A stretch of 64,000 nucleotides of DNA from Amoeboaphelidium protococcarum. Lineage: Eukaryota; Aphelidiomycota; Aphelidea. Below, piece by piece: positions 10,788 through 23,714 of the stretch (position 1 is its first letter; each line of letters opens with the position of its first letter). A model generated the notes under the pieces. The model searched no databases, had not been told where the DNA came from, and saw only the letters and a list, made by a program, of their open reading frames with translations. The translations under genes were made by a program, and so were the position numbers. Where the stretch lies: NCBI GenBank assembly GCA_023515745.1, contig JALECJ010000004.1:434001-498000 (forward strand), read 5' to 3'.

Positions 10788-13020
10788 TCAAATGGTGAAA
10801 CTGGGAAGACGAGAACATACAGTCAGTGGCCCATTGTAAAACAAGTCGTATATAGTATACGGGGATGGATGGATGAATAAAATAGAACTGCAGAGCATAA
10901 AATGATACATATAGCAATTTATATCTTCGGATATATATTTGAAAGCAAAATCAACTTCATTCTCATTGGCAATGCCATTTATCGACATACCATTTTCAAA
11001 ACAATTGGCCACAAATTGGGTAGTTTGCTGCCACTAATTAATAGTCCTGCATTAACTATAAATTTCTGTCGGGTATACGTGCGTATATTGCAACTTTTGT
11101 CTACGACGGTCTATGGCAGCCAATTTCGCATTAATCTTCCCCAAAAAAGGCTGCCAGTCGTAATATTTTGTAAATATCTGCACATTTTTTATTGGGACCG
11201 ACTTCAAGGCAGGCAACAGATGTGTCAAAATACAGCTCTTAGCACCAAGCTACATCACCTGATTCAGGGACAATGTCAAGTCCAGGATAGAATCAACTTT
11301 CTGCGCTTTTACGCCGTAATATATATAATCAAAAGCACGATAAGAACATCCTTTTTATATATCTGTATCAATTGCCGTTAATCCGCAGTCACATCAGTTT
11401 CAAAAGTATAAACGCTATCACTCAGAAGACACCAGTAGTGTCGTAGTTGGCAGACAGAAAAATGAAATCTTACAGCAGGTATCGATTGCCTAAGTATCGC
11501 TAGAAAATTTCAACTTTGGTCTTCTGAGGATCGATTAAAAATAGTTGCTATATGTTTTGTGTAAGCGACTGTCCCGATATTACGCCATTAATGAACAGTT
11601 ACACCTTCTTAATCGGAACCGAATCTAAAGCAGGAAGCAGATGCCAGAACACGCATTACTCGATATCAATAAGTCCTCGCGCCTATACTTAAATAGCCAG
11701 ATCGTAAATAAAGTCAATCGGTTTAGCACCAGTTCTGTAGTAGACAAAATCACGCGAATACTGTAGCAGCAACGTGGGTAAATTGAGCAAAAGTGATGCC
11801 AATACAGCACAAACCTCTAGACTATTAATCGACAACAAAACACCAGGCTTTAGGGATGTTTAAAAAAGCGTCCATAGAAGTTATTACCGCATGTACTCTT
11901 GGTTTGTGTTCCGAACTATATTGCTAAGGGCAATAGGTGAGATGAATAGGGGCAGATTAATTCTCTAATGATAGAAAGTATCGTATAGATGGCGGACTTC
12001 ATACCGACTCAGCAACCCAAAATCCGATGATTCAACCAAAGTTATGCAGATTAAACTATACTAACCCAGTTCGAGTGAGTCCACAAATTAAGCGATGCTT
12101 TTCATAGCTGTTTTGGTCTATTTGGTGGTAATCTCGATAGTTAACTCAACAGTCCTGTCTACTAAAAACGATTTAACTCGATCATCCAGTTAAAACTCAA
12201 TCTCCCCACTGCGCAGCTCCGAGGTAGTGAGATCCATGAGCAGTCCATGTTTAAACCGCATTATCCTTTGTTGATTCTCTTGGAAAACAGTTTATCGAAA
12301 GTTCTACTCATCTGTAGAAAGCTACGTAAACAACTACTCACTTAAGACATTTAAAGCCAACTGCACCACCTATCTCCCTTGTGCGGATTCTCGAATTGCA
12401 GCGCGATCACTTCCGATGGTCAACACAACCGCATCATTATCAATGCAATTTAGATTAATAGAAGCGAACGGTAAAGTCGCGATAAGTTAAAAAATTTTAT
12501 CAACTTGACTAAAGCACATACCAGAGTAAATAATGTCAAACTCAAACTAGCCAGTCTCCGTATGATAATCCTTCAATAATCGCATAATGTGTTCCCACAA
12601 CTCCAAATTTGAGAAGTGCTCCATACCAAGAACAATCTAACTGTCAAATATGAGTCTTTCACTAAATCCAAGATGAAGAAGTGGTCGCAAGCTTTCATAT
12701 AACACGGCCTTACTTTTGTACTGTCTGCAGAATTTGACTTCCTCATGCTCGGATAGAGATTAACGTATCTATCGGCTAGCCATTTGCAAATGAGACAGAT
12801 TCTAGCAATAGTCTTTTACTCTTTTGATAAAGCGATCCGCACCTTCAGTTTGACGCGGCTCCGGTCGACCAATCTTATCAGCTATGGTACTAAGAGCCAT
12901 CTCATCCAAAGCCCGAATACGCGTAGGCAAAAATCTCTTAGACGGCTCTGTCTACCGCTCATGGTCCATCGCCTGTATGGAGACTGACAAGTAGACTAGA
13001 CATCGAATTAATACAATCAT
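10788..13020 (-). CDS. Secreted or luminal protein with internal repeat, unknown family
   Basis: About 720 residues. The start (ATG at 13020) gives MIVLIRCLVYLSVSIQA, a good signal peptide. The mature part is helical-looking, Leu-rich and without recognisable catalytic motifs. Two related segments repeat in the C-terminal half: HLLPALDSVPIKKVQLF and, after an intervening stretch, HLLPALKSVPIKNVQIF. To join the two I must remove a 70-bp intron, 11363-11432. Its ends are GT...AG and the frame is restored exactly, but its acceptor (TACAG) departs from the GTAG seen elsewhere, so a frameshift or a pseudogenic break cannot be excluded. The gene ends at TGA 10788-10790. I do not recognise the family. 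Confidence 0.62.
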
Positions 13021-13602
13021 TTCGTTGACTGCAAGGCAAAATATCAGACGATTAAAAATTATATCGTTGCTCAATCCAACAGCGAGATGAATTCATGCAC
13101 ATCAAAGTCAGAGTAACACGGGGACGTTTCCAGGGGCATTTTTTTTCCACAAAGGCGAGCAAGTAAGTGTAGCCACGTTGAAGAGGTAGGAAAGTGAGTG
13201 GGCTAGAAAATTTCTCCGCCCCTGAAAATGAATATCCTGATACTAATTGAGCTTTCAATTATACTTTGCAGTAAGTATCCATCCTAATTTGCACTCTGAC
13301 TTTGCATATAATTTCTTTTAAAAAGGGTATTATTCACAGCATTGATCGTAACTCACCTGAATCCGAAACATCTCCATATGTGCGCGCGTAAAATGCGGCT
13401 TTGATTCGCTGTGCCACACGCGATCGATATTTCACGCTCGCCCTTTCGCCTCAAAACAGTCAGAGATTCGTTTACCGTTCTTGATTCTATTATGGATGAC
13501 GAATACTTACACCACAGTCCACGATTGACCTTCTCTGGTCCTATCGTTTATAAATTTCTAATTAGCATCGCTGATTGCATTTTAGTGTGATATTCACTTA
13601 GT
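13021..13602. other. Intergenic between divergent genes
   Basis: No convincing coding frame. There is a T-run near 13140 and CpG-rich patches around 13380-13440 (for example GTGCGCGCGTAAAATGCGG) that could belong to the PUF gene promoter. Confidence 0.5.
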
Positions 13603-15190
13603 ATGCTCAGTAAGTCTAGTACCGATGATCGTCGCTGTGAGTTCAAGGTGGAGGAGCAAGAGTCTGCGGATGTTTTAGCTGATGAAGATAATGCTGTGAT
13701 AAGAAGTTTGGAGAGCCTGATGCTTGAAGATGAAGTCGGGGATGCAGCGAAAGTAATTTATCATTCATATTTTGAGTATCTAATAATCTTGACATGTGTA
13801 GATGAATATCAGCAAGTATTGTCCCCATCCGCTACCTGATGTGAACGATAAGCCCAACAAGACATTGTCGAATTGCAACAACTTTTCATCAAATTGGTCT
13901 AGTGCCTCTAGCGATCTATTGATATCGCCTGCGTCAGTATTTTCAACAGCTTCTTCTTGTAATGCCGAGCACTTTACCTCCTACCTACTGCCGCCAGCTT
14001 TGACATCAGTTACTTAATAGTAGTAGTAATATTTGCCTGATGTTCATTCAAAGAGCCGTGGTCGAAATAACCTTATCGTTGGAAGTCAGTCGTTAGATAG
14101 GGATACGATTGGTCAGTCTGCCGTTAGTAGTATTGGTTAAAAATCTGCTCAGGTGGAAATGTTTGATAATCGTTTGAAAGGCAAGGTGTATGCAATGAGT
14201 AAGGATTAATATGGGTGTAGATACTTACAGTCCCTGCTTGAGAGTGGCGATGAATCCATTAAGGCGACCATCTACTAAGAGGTCATTTCTAATCTCCCTG
14301 ATCTCATGATTGGTAAGTATAAAATGTTTTCTCTTTTTATAATCGATGTTATCTATGATGTATCAAGTGTAGATTCATTTGGTAACTATTTGTGTTAAAA
14401 GCTTATACAAGTAGCTAACCATGAGTAGATTGAGGAAATTCTGCAGCAAGTGTGTCCATTCCTTGTTGGCATATCCATGAACGTCCATGGTACTAGATCC
14501 ATTTAGAAGCTCATCACCAGACTGGCCGATCCTGAAGCCATTTAGACTCTGTGCAGGTACGTTGAGTATGGACTGCTATCTCTTATGAAAGACGTTAATG
14601 GAAATCATGTCATTTAAAAGTGTCTCCATTGCTTTGATCTCAAGTATGTTTAATTCATCTACTAGGCTGTATGTGACAATGTGATTCAGGTTGCGTGTCA
14701 CCGCCATGGATGTTGTGTGTTCAAGAGATGCTACGATTACAGCAGCGGTTCCCAGTTACATCAACTCAACTCTGCAGTGTACGACTATGTTTACTAGCTG
14801 TCTACAGATCCTTATGGGAATTATGTTGTGCAGTATGCTATCGATTGCACACAAGATATTGCATATAATGATTAGTTGGCACTGAAGTTGCAGGGCTCTA
14901 TTTCACAACTCTCTCTGTAGAAGTTTAGTAGCAATGTTGTTGAGTCGCTGCTGCGTAAAAGCTCTCCTAATGTGCGTAATCTCATGGTGGACTGTATTAT
15001 CGCTGCCGTGCAGTATTTGCTGAGAGATACTTTTGGCAACTATGTGCTTATTACCGCGCTAGATTGTGCAGACACTGAGAAGAGACAGCAGCTGGTGCAC
15101 GCTATTCAATCCGAGCTGACTGGTTTATTCAGAGTTCCCGCAATGGTCTCTAAAGTGAGTCCAAAAATTTTACATTATCTCTATCGTTGA
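13603..15190 (+). CDS. PUF (Pumilio-family) RNA-binding protein
   Basis: About 492 residues after removal of two introns, 13753-13801 (49 bp) and 14313-14372 (60 bp), both ending GTAG. The N-terminal 190 residues are Ser/Asn/Asp-rich and probably disordered. The rest is a Pumilio repeat array, with recognisable repeat cores YGCRYLQSLL, SFGNYLCQKLI, HGTRSIQKLI, VNGNHVIQKCL, HGCCVFKRC, YGNYVVQYAI, SSNVVESLL and FGNYVLITAL. PUF proteins bind 3'UTR elements and repress or localise mRNAs. The five-residue recognition codes are typical. Repeat 5 (HGCCVFKRC) matches the canonical C-x-x-x-R/Q type. The C-terminus is uncertain: I end it at the first in-frame TGA, just after the last repeat. Confidence 0.86.
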
Positions 15191-15462
15191 GTTAATCACA
15201 TTTGAGTGTGGATGATGGTGCGAGCAATGTACTGAGTAATCGCAGTCAATGATAGTAAGAATAGTAGTATACCAAGTAGTTTAATAATGACAATGAATAA
15301 CAAAATAAATTAAATGAATTAAAATTTTATTCTTATTTTCTTAGCATTCTATTTATGGTATTCGTGATAAAAATTGTCTTCTGAAGGTGTCAGTTAGGAC
15401 TCCTTTTCCTCGCTAATTTTCAATCCCGTAAGTGGTTCATCGTACAAAGCAGCAAGCTAAAG

Positions 15463-16437
15463 ATGGACAATCCAAGTGGTCATAGTGCTTATTTTTAAAG
15501 CAGTTAAATTGTTTAAAAACTCGTACTTCTTTAGTAATTGTATTATGGAGACTCAGATCCTATGTCGCTTGCTAGTGGCTCTAATGCTGATATCTGGCGA
15601 TAGTTGTAATAAGAACTGCCCTCTCTCGTTTAGAATGGTGAAGACTTGAGTTCTATGGATTAGTTTGATATTGAATAGTTGGCTCGTATGATTTAAACTA
15701 GAGAAGCCAAAAGAGTTAGAAGCTAGATTGAGGATATTGATAGATAAATGTTGAAGATTTAGTCCATGATGAATGACAGTACGCGATAAAATGTCTAGAT
15801 TGATAAGCCTAAGCCAGATTAAATTAGTACTACCTCTAAGGCAGAAGATATTATTAATAGTTAAATACCGTAGTAGAACGTAGCGCAGTCATCGCCTGTA
15901 AATAAATTGACTGAGGCGTCGATTAAAGATGATAAAATGCAAGTTGATAATGCTGAAGCCTCTCCACCAAATACCATGAGTGCTTCCCAATAGTTTGATA
16001 CTGAGTCCGTGGTGTCCAATGTGGAAGACAGAGATTACAAGGCGTGGAAGAAGTTAATTTTTATGGCACATGAAGACATATGTAATCATAAGCATGGTGA
16101 GGTGTTCAAGAATCCGGTAAAGACCAACTCCAAGTCTAAATACAAGTACAGCGACCTTGTCCGACATCCACTCGATTTGACGCTGATAAAGACCAAGTTA
16201 CGCGATGGCAGTATTACGAGCACTGATGAATATCTCCGTGATGTCACTCTAATGTGCCTAAATGCTGTAATGTTCAATCCTGAAGGGTCTCGGCTGAGGG
16301 AGTATGCTCTTGAATTCATGGAGTACGCCAGATTGAAAGTTAAGACAATGGTTCGCACTGAGTAGCAATGGTCAATTAAGAGAAACAATGACAGTCGGCG
16401 TGGGAGTGTGTCATCTGTTATGTCTGATTATAAATGA
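15463..16437 (+). CDS. Bromodomain protein, BRD8/Bdc1-like (candidate NuA4 subunit)
   Basis: A 324-residue single-exon protein. The N-terminal region carries NADIWRQLQQELPSLVQNGE and a coiled-coil stretch (ARMIQTREAKRVRSQI). The C-terminal half is a bromodomain: YKAWKKLIFMAHEDI, VFKNPVK, KYSDLVRHPLDLTLIKTKL, EYLRDVTLMCLNAVMFNPEG and a final helix. The acetyl-lysine Asn is in NAVMFN. One bromodomain C-terminal to a coiled coil resembles BRD8 of the NuA4/TIP60 acetyltransferase complex and fission yeast Bdc1. That sub-assignment is inference. The spacing to SDF2 downstream is 159 bp. Confidence 0.86.
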
Positions 16438-16596
16438 AATTTTTACACTGTTGTCGTTCTGCTGTATAAATATATATTTTTTGTATTTACTCTCACTGTT
16501 TACCAGATGTTCTTTGTCATTACCGCTGACTTTCGCGACACTTAGCTTCTTTTAAATTCTTACTTAAGCTTCTGCAATAAAGTTTATATCTATAAA

Positions 16597-17337
16597 ATGT
16601 TCAACTCTTTGGTTTATATAGCTTTCGTAATTGTAGCAGTTTATTGCGAACGAAGCGATGGTAAAATAATGTGTCACCTTTTGAGATATATTATGCTTAA
16701 TGTAGCAGCATGTAGATCATCTCAGAGTCACTTGCGGAAGTGCCATCAAACTCACGAATGTTGAAAATGGATACAAGCTACATTCTCATGAAGTCAAATA
16801 CGGATCTGGCTCTGGATAGTAGGTGGGATTATATAAAGAAATTTTCAAGAGTCTAATACACTGTTGATGAGTATGTAGAGCGTAACGGGTTATCCTTCGG
16901 CAAGTGATCAAAATTCGTATTTTGTAGTGAAGAAGGCGTTGGATTAGACTTGTTAGAGAGGTGAGGTGTTGCAATGTGGGAATCGCGTTCGCTTCTAGCA
17001 TTTGAGTAGCAAGTGTTATCTTCACAGTCATTTACATAACAGTCCGCTGAGTAATTAATAGGAAGTGTCGTGTTATGATGGGTAGAACTTGGGGGATGAA
17101 TGGAAACTGGTCTGCGTCACTGAGAAGTAGAAGTCTAATAATACTTGGCTTCGTGATGCCCAAGTGCGCCTCGTTCATGTTGAAACTTAAGGCTATCTGC
17201 ACGCTTCCAAGTAATATGCGTACGGCAATCCAATACCCGGTTAGCTTGAAGTTTCTGCTATTAAATCACCTAACAAAGATACTCTATGGCGTGCCGAAGA
17301 GGGAATCTACTACAGCGATAACAGTGTGATGGGTTGA
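16597..17337 (+). CDS. SDF2: SDF2-like MIR-domain ER protein
   Basis: About 209 residues, the usual SDF2 size. The signal peptide (MFNSLVYIAFVIVAVYC) is encoded by exon 1. Introns 16661-16715 (55 bp) and 16823-16878 (56 bp) both end TGTAG, and splicing gives a continuous frame. The mature protein has three MIR repeats: VTCGSAIKLTNVENGYKLHS, VRLQHLSSKCYLHSH and VRLVHVETQGYLHAS, each with the family's LHS/LHA signature. SDF2 is a luminal ER protein that works with DNAJB11/BiP-type chaperones and O-mannosylation. No C-terminal KDEL/HDEL is seen (it ends SDNSVMG). The gene is single-copy here, with the same orientation as HFM1, which starts 90 bp later. Confidence 0.88.
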
Positions 17338-17426
17338 AAGTTATTCACGGTATCAAATGGTGTTTCGTTTCACTTTTCATCTTTTCATTGTTTCATTTGA
17401 ACTCATTATTCATCAAGTCAATCACA

Positions 17427-20255
17427 ATGACACAATCTAATGACACTAGCAAGTTACTACGAGTAATTGATGTTCTTGGTAAGCCTGAAGTATATGAGCC
17501 AATAACATTCATTGTAATTTGTTGACTGGTAGGTTCGCAAGACGCGTCTAGATTCAGCTTTACTCACTTTAACAAAGTTCAAACATTGTGTTTTGAATCT
17601 ATCGAGCACACCAACGACAACTTACTGATTTCTGGTACGTGTTTTACACTGTTAGATTCAAATCTTAATATAATTTATTTGAATGTAGCACCAACAAGTT
17701 GTGGTAAAACTGTGCTGATGGAGTTGGCACTTCTAAAGGCAGTGAAGGTTGAATCTGGTGCGCGTATTGTTTATATTGGGCCGACTAAAGCTCTATGCTC
17801 GGAAGTGTTTCACTCTTGGACGCGCAAGTTTGCCGACTTGAAATGCAAACTGTTCGTTGGGGACCAAGAGGCGACTGAAGAGTTGAAACAATGCAGAATT
17901 ATCGTCACCACACCTGAAAAGTGGGAAAGTTTTACGCGACAAAAACAGTCTGACAGTAGTGTGTCTTTATTGCTGCTAGATGAGGTTCACATACTGAATG
18001 AAGATCGTGGTGCTTATGTCGAAGCTTTGGTGATGAGAATGCGTTTGGCCAATCTGTAGCCAAGAATTATTGCCGTAAGTGCCACAGTTCCCAATCTTGA
18101 TGAAATTGCTAAATGGCTCAATGCTAAAGTGCTCAAGTTTGGTCCTCAATACAGGCCGGTTCCGCTGTAGAAAGTCGTTATCGGTTACAATTACAAAAGT
18201 GGAAGTAATAGTTACGCGTTCAATGCATTTTTGAATTCTCAACTGCCCAATATCCTCTAAAAGTACTCACATGGTAAGCCAGCTCTGATATTCAATGCGA
18301 CGTAAACGAGTTCGGCTACTTGTGCATCTTATTTGAGCAAGTTTTTTGGTGAGAAATGGAACTGTGACCGTAGTGATGTAGCATCTCTAGAAGATAGGAA
18401 ACTGGCCAGTTGTGCCAAAAGTGGTGTTGGGTATCATCATGCTGGACTATCTCTTTAGGACCGCTAAATCGTTGAGCAGTTGTTCAAGGATGGATCAATC
18501 AAGATTTTGTGCTCTACCTCCACATTAGCCGTAGGCGTTAATTTGCCTGCTCATTTAGTTATCATTAAAGGCACTTCGAAGTACAATGGCACCTAAATGG
18601 AGGAGTGTTCAGATCTAGAGATCATTTAGATGATGGGTAGAAGTGGAAGATAGGGGCTGGATACTTCTGGAGTTGTTGTGATTTAAACTTTAGCTGCTAG
18701 TCGTTAAAAATACTTGTTGCTTACTGAAGGTTCGATGCCTGTTCAAAGTCGATTCTTGCCAGAGATTCCAGTTTTCTTAATGTCAGAAATTGCAAGTGGG
18801 AGTATCTCTAGCCAAGCTCAAGCCTGGCAATGGCTATAGAATTCCTTGTACTTCTTATAAGCAAGCAAGTCCAAGCCGTCTGAGGAAATCTAAAAGTAAT
18901 TTGACTTGATCTTAGACACCATGCTGGAGCAGAAGCAAATCATCAAGATGAATGATAAGTTTATTGATAGCCATAAAGGAAACATAATGGCCAAGTACCG
19001 CTTGACTGATGCGATGATCTCTGAAATTGATGCTTTACGCTGCTCTGATACTCTGCAACTTCTAGTTGAGCTTTTGCGCATCGCGAAAATTGATGATCTG
19101 CGATATTTACAAGGAGAAAAATCCGTTCTTGGCAAATTCTACTAAGATTGTCAACTGTGTTAAGATCTCAAGAATGCTGTGCCCGCTTATGATATTGAAT
19201 CTAATAAGGTTCTCTTGCTGGTTCTTAGTAAGCTCAGTGGAACGTACTTCAAGCATTCAAATTACAAGATAGGATCCAATCTTGACCAGCAATCGTTTGA
19301 TGTTTTGCGCCATCTTAAGCGTGTCGTCAATGGTGCAATTGCTTACTACAAGTTGAAAGACTGCGCTTAACAGTTGCAAAATGCGATATAGCTGCTTCAA
19401 ATGATTAAAAGTATGTCATGGAATAGCTCGTAGTATCATCTGAGACAGCTTTCCGGTGTTGGTCAAGTGCTTGCCTCTAAATTCATATCAAATGGTGTAT
19501 AATCTCTGAATGATTTGCTTAAAATGTCATCTAGTCATATTGAGGCAATTTGCGGTAGAAATCCTTCATTTGGAACTGCATTGCTGAAGAATATTAATAC
19601 GCTTCCATTTGTGAGCTGTAACTGCTAATCTGATGAGCAGGCGGGCAAGCTACGTTTCAACGCATAACTAATCAATTATAGTCAGGATACTATAAAGAAA
19701 ACCAATGAAGGAGTCGTACATTTCCACTGTTTGATCATGTCAGAGACTGCAATTCTGTTCCATAAGCGTTTATCCATATCTGAGCTGATTACTAAGGAGT
19801 TTACTTTTGAATTGGATTAAGGACAGTCGAACAATCAAGTCATCAAGTTCCATGTGATAAATGAGAATTTTGTCGGTCTTGATGCAACAATATCATTTGG
19901 CGAGTCCACATTGGTGTCATCAACTGCCCCGATGAGATCGAATGAAGGTCTTGTGTAGAGTACTTTAAAGCGCGATAAGCCAGCGGATGAAAAATCGCAA
20001 TATTTTGGTAAAAAGGAATCACCTAAATCTGAAATAGCTAGGAGCTCCGCCTCTTCTAGCTGTCATCCAGTATCACTGCTGTCTTTCAGAGCGATAAGCA
20101 CGCCTTAATCTCTCGTATGTGCTCAGTCAAGATCATTGGTACCAGACACGACGTTGAAACGTGATTTGAACGAAAATTCAATGGACAATGGAATGAATGA
20201 CGAATTTCAGCGCGACAACTTGAAGAAAATGCGCTCCATCTTATTTGAATTCTGA
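17427..20255 (+). CDS. HFM1: Meiotic DNA helicase HFM1/MER3 (Ski2-like)
   Basis: A 906-residue SF2 helicase. Two 54-bp introns (17479-17532, 17635-17688) split the first 35 codons. The second contains no in-frame TGA and is a multiple of three, so its retention would simply insert 18 residues. Motifs: [20 protein letters not shown] (I), [10 protein letters not shown] (Ia), [17 protein letters not shown] (II), AVSATVPN (III), [14 protein letters not shown] (IV), [14 protein letters not shown] (V), QMMGRSGRQGLDTSG (VI). The winged-helix and Sec63-type region with a helix-hairpin-helix-like [14 protein letters not shown] follows. The C-terminus is a disordered Ser-rich tail. HFM1/MER3 stabilises recombination intermediates in meiotic crossover formation, so its presence argues for a sexual cycle. 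It is shorter than yeast MER3, mainly at the termini. Confidence 0.93.
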
Positions 20256-20304
20256 AAGTGAAAGATTAACAATAACAAATAATTGACAGTGTATACAACT
20301 TTGC

Positions 20305-21382
20305 ATGTCTTCAACTGCACAATTTAACTCTACAGACCACGCCATCGCTGGTGTTGGAGCAGCAGTCATAACCACACTGTGTCTTCACCCGATGGATTTG
20401 ATTAAAACGCGACTTTAAGGTAATTTACAAAGCCTAGATCGGTATTAGTATATGCAAAGACTATATTAATTGATAGAATGATTGTAGTTGGACTTGATCG
20501 TCAAACATCATTGGAAATGATAAAGACGTTATACCGAAATAATGGACCCAAAGGTTTGTATTAAGGCCTTAGTGCAAACATGGCTGGAAGTACTCTTTCA
20601 TGGGGATTTTACTTTTTATGGTACAACATGCTTAAGAACTAGATGATTAGGAACATTGAGCGGCGAGCTGATGACTCCACTGTGCCACATCAATTAAGTG
20701 CCACTGATCACATGATCGCTGCGTTTGAAGCTGGCCTTGTTACGGCATTCATGACCAATCCAATATGGTTAATGAAGACGCGATTATGTATACAAGATTA
20801 TAAAAATCCCAAGTACAGAGGCTTAGTTTGTAAGCGATTGATTCTAATCCGCGTAAAACTTATGCTAATTATAACAATAATGTAGCCGGGCTCTCAACAG
20901 TATACAAGCAAGAAGGACTTCGTGGCCTCTACAAAGGAATGGTGCCGTCTATATTCGGTGTTAGTCATGGCGCAGTTCAGTTCAGCATCTACGAAGAATT
21001 GAAGAAGGTTCACCGTAATTTGTATCCTAGTCAAGAGATTGTAAGATTAGATATTGACATTTGTGAACAAGTAACTGATTTTGAGAGTGTGTAGAGTTCA
21101 TTGGCCTACGTTGCAATGGCTGCGGGTTCAAAGACCGCGGCAACCGTGATCACTTATCCTTATCAAGTGGTAAGATCCAAGCTGCAAGCGGACACTAAAA
21201 AGCTCTCTCAGAATGGGTCTAGACGCTTACTTGATATAGTGAAAGTCATCAATACTACGAATGGTATACGCGGTTTCTATAAAGGCATGTCTGTGAATAT
21301 CCTACGCGTACTTCCAGGTACATGTCTCACATTTGTATCATATGAAACAATAGCTGGCTACCTAAAGTAATAGAGGCTTTGA
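20305..21382 (+). CDS. Mitochondrial carrier, FAD/folate type (SLC25A32/Flx1-like)
   Basis: About 317 residues after splicing 20420-20487 (68 bp) and 20830-20885 (56 bp), both ending GTAG. Three carrier repeats are visible with PxD/ExxK/R signatures: HPMDLIKTRLQ, NPIWLMKTRLC and YPYQVVRSKLQ. Second-helix motifs are GLYQGLSAN, GLYKGMVPS and GFYKGMSVN. The second repeat's NPIWLMKTR with Trp is characteristic of the NAD/FAD/folate carrier subgroup, so FAD or folate transport across the inner membrane is the likely role. NAD+ cannot be excluded. The reading frame ends KQQRL then TGA, where a standard-code reading would have stopped at the TAA. Confidence 0.88.
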
Positions 21383-21622
21383 TGCATATTATATATTTAC
21401 CTTTTTAGCCATTCTAAATTAAATTAATTTAAAGGATCAGTTCAATTCAATTTACCTGTGTAACGCCAAGTCACGAATCACGAAGGCGCGTCTCAGCTGA
21501 CTTGCGCCGCGTCGAGTCTTTTTCTTCTCTTGAAACAGCAACGCTCTGATTTAAACTATTAAGGATTTATAATATCACACACACACATCCCTAGGTTTAT
21601 AATAATAACAACAACCACTATA

Positions 21623-21982
<360 letters not shown>

Positions 21983-22199
21983 ATTTGCAGTGTGATGTGA
22001 TCCTTACTGTACAATGATTAAAATTTGCTGAGATATTAAAATTGATCAATTTAAAACACTAAGATTTTCTCTTTTAAATACAAAATCTCAACAATTATTC
22101 AGCGTGATTGAAGCTTCAACAAGTCACCGGATCAGCCAATTGTGGAAACGAATCACAAAGTTATCGAAGCGTGCTGAATTGCCGGTAATTTAACCCTTT

Positions 22200-23426
22200 T
22201 CAAAAGGTGGCAAACTTTTCGGCAAACGGATCGATACCTTCTCTGCCATATGGCTCTGGATCCTCTTCATAGACGTCAAAATTACTGGCATCACCCGGAT
22301 GCTTGACATGCGGAATATGAGGAGCAGATATTTCCTTTCTAAGCAACTTGTTCCAATCCATATCGGCAAACCACTTGTGACGTTTGATGTCCTCCGAGCC
22401 GTTCTTCAAATTGCCGAAACGCTTACTCAGATCAGCCGTCAGCAAATGCTTCACTAAATCTTTCGCTGCCGGATCAAAGTGGGATGGATATTTCACCTTT
22501 CCGATCAGAATCTTCTCATACAATCTCACATGATCCTCATCAAAGAATGGAGGATAGCCGGCCAACATTTCAAAGATCAACACTCCCAGCGCATACCAAT
22601 CCACCGACTTTCCATAACCTTTTGACTGAATAATTTCTGGCGCAAGGTAATCTACACACACTGATCAATAAGTTTGATGGTGAATAACATTTATAAATGC
22701 AATATTCTTACCCGGAGTTCCACACAGTGTCCAAGTAACGTCTGGACAAGCTTTAGCAAAACCAAAATCTGTAATCTTTAAATGGCCGTCATGACCAATG
22801 AGCAGATTCTCGGGTTTCAAGTCACGATATACAATATCCTTGGAGTGAAGATACTCGAAAGCGAGCACAACCTCTGCAGCGTAAATCTTTGCAACATTGT
22901 TAGAGAATCTCTAAGAACGACGCAGTAGACTGAACAATTCACCGCCGGCAACATATTCCATGATAAAGTACAAATTGAAAGTGTCCTGAAAAGAGCCCAG
23001 CAAGTTGATGAGGAACGGATGCTCAATCTGATCCAAAATCTTCTTCTCATTCATTGTATGTTCCAGCTACTTGAGACGGATCACTTCGCTCTTCTTCATC
23101 ACTTTCATCGCCAGATACTCGCCAGTGGTTCTAAGCTGCACCAAATGGACTCTACCAAAACTACCAGTACCCAGAGTTCTCTATATGGAAAAGTCTTTCA
23201 GCTAAAATCTAATCTTCTACGGTCGATCGCTACGATTTCCTTGCTGCTGCAATACCATAGACGGATTGGATCGCATCTCGATGTCTTTGCTATTCATATC
23301 ATTACCATGTGCATGAGAGGGAGAGGAGTGAGCATCTGCAGCACCATGAGAAGATGATTCCGCTGGCAATTTAGATAAATCCTTTTTGCTAGTTTTATCG
23401 AGAACCTTACTCAGAAAACTAGACAT
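22200..23426 (-). CDS. cAMP-dependent protein kinase catalytic subunit
   Basis: A 388-residue AGC kinase after removal of one 60-bp intron (22652-22711, ends TGTAG). N-terminal about 85 residues are Ser/His-rich. Kinase landmarks: [12 protein letters not shown] (Gly-rich loop), YLAMKVMKK (VAIK Lys), [12 protein letters not shown] (catalytic loop), DFGFAK (a PKA-type DFG+1), [14 protein letters not shown] (activation-loop Thr and P+1), [14 protein letters not shown], and the AGC tail ending in the hydrophobic motif FATF at the C-terminus. These match PKA rather than PKC or AKT, which continue beyond FxxF. It acts in cytosolic cAMP signalling with a regulatory subunit that is not in this window. 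It is transcribed divergently from MPC2. Confidence 0.95.
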
Positions 23427-23714
23427 TCTTTAAGCTGTTTACGTAATGCGACTACTATGATTTTATAACAGCAGATGAGAATGTGTTCAATTCAATATAA
23501 AAGTTAAGCGAAGGAACAGCTGAGAAGTTGAAACAATGAAAATCACTTTGCAATTCTGTGCGAGAGAATTCTGAAAAAGTCGTCGACTAAATGACAGAAA
23601 GAACTGAGCGATCGTTTTCATCTCTTCTCGGAATCTTTAATGATTAAATCGTACCATACTTTTTAAAGATTTCTGAAGAATTAATTATTTAGCCAGTTGA
23701 ATTGATTACGCGAA

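Noticed and set aside
13052-13258. Minus-strand ORF of 68 codons in the gap before the PUF gene
   Set aside because: Low-information sequence over a T-run and no homologous motif; length is expected by chance.
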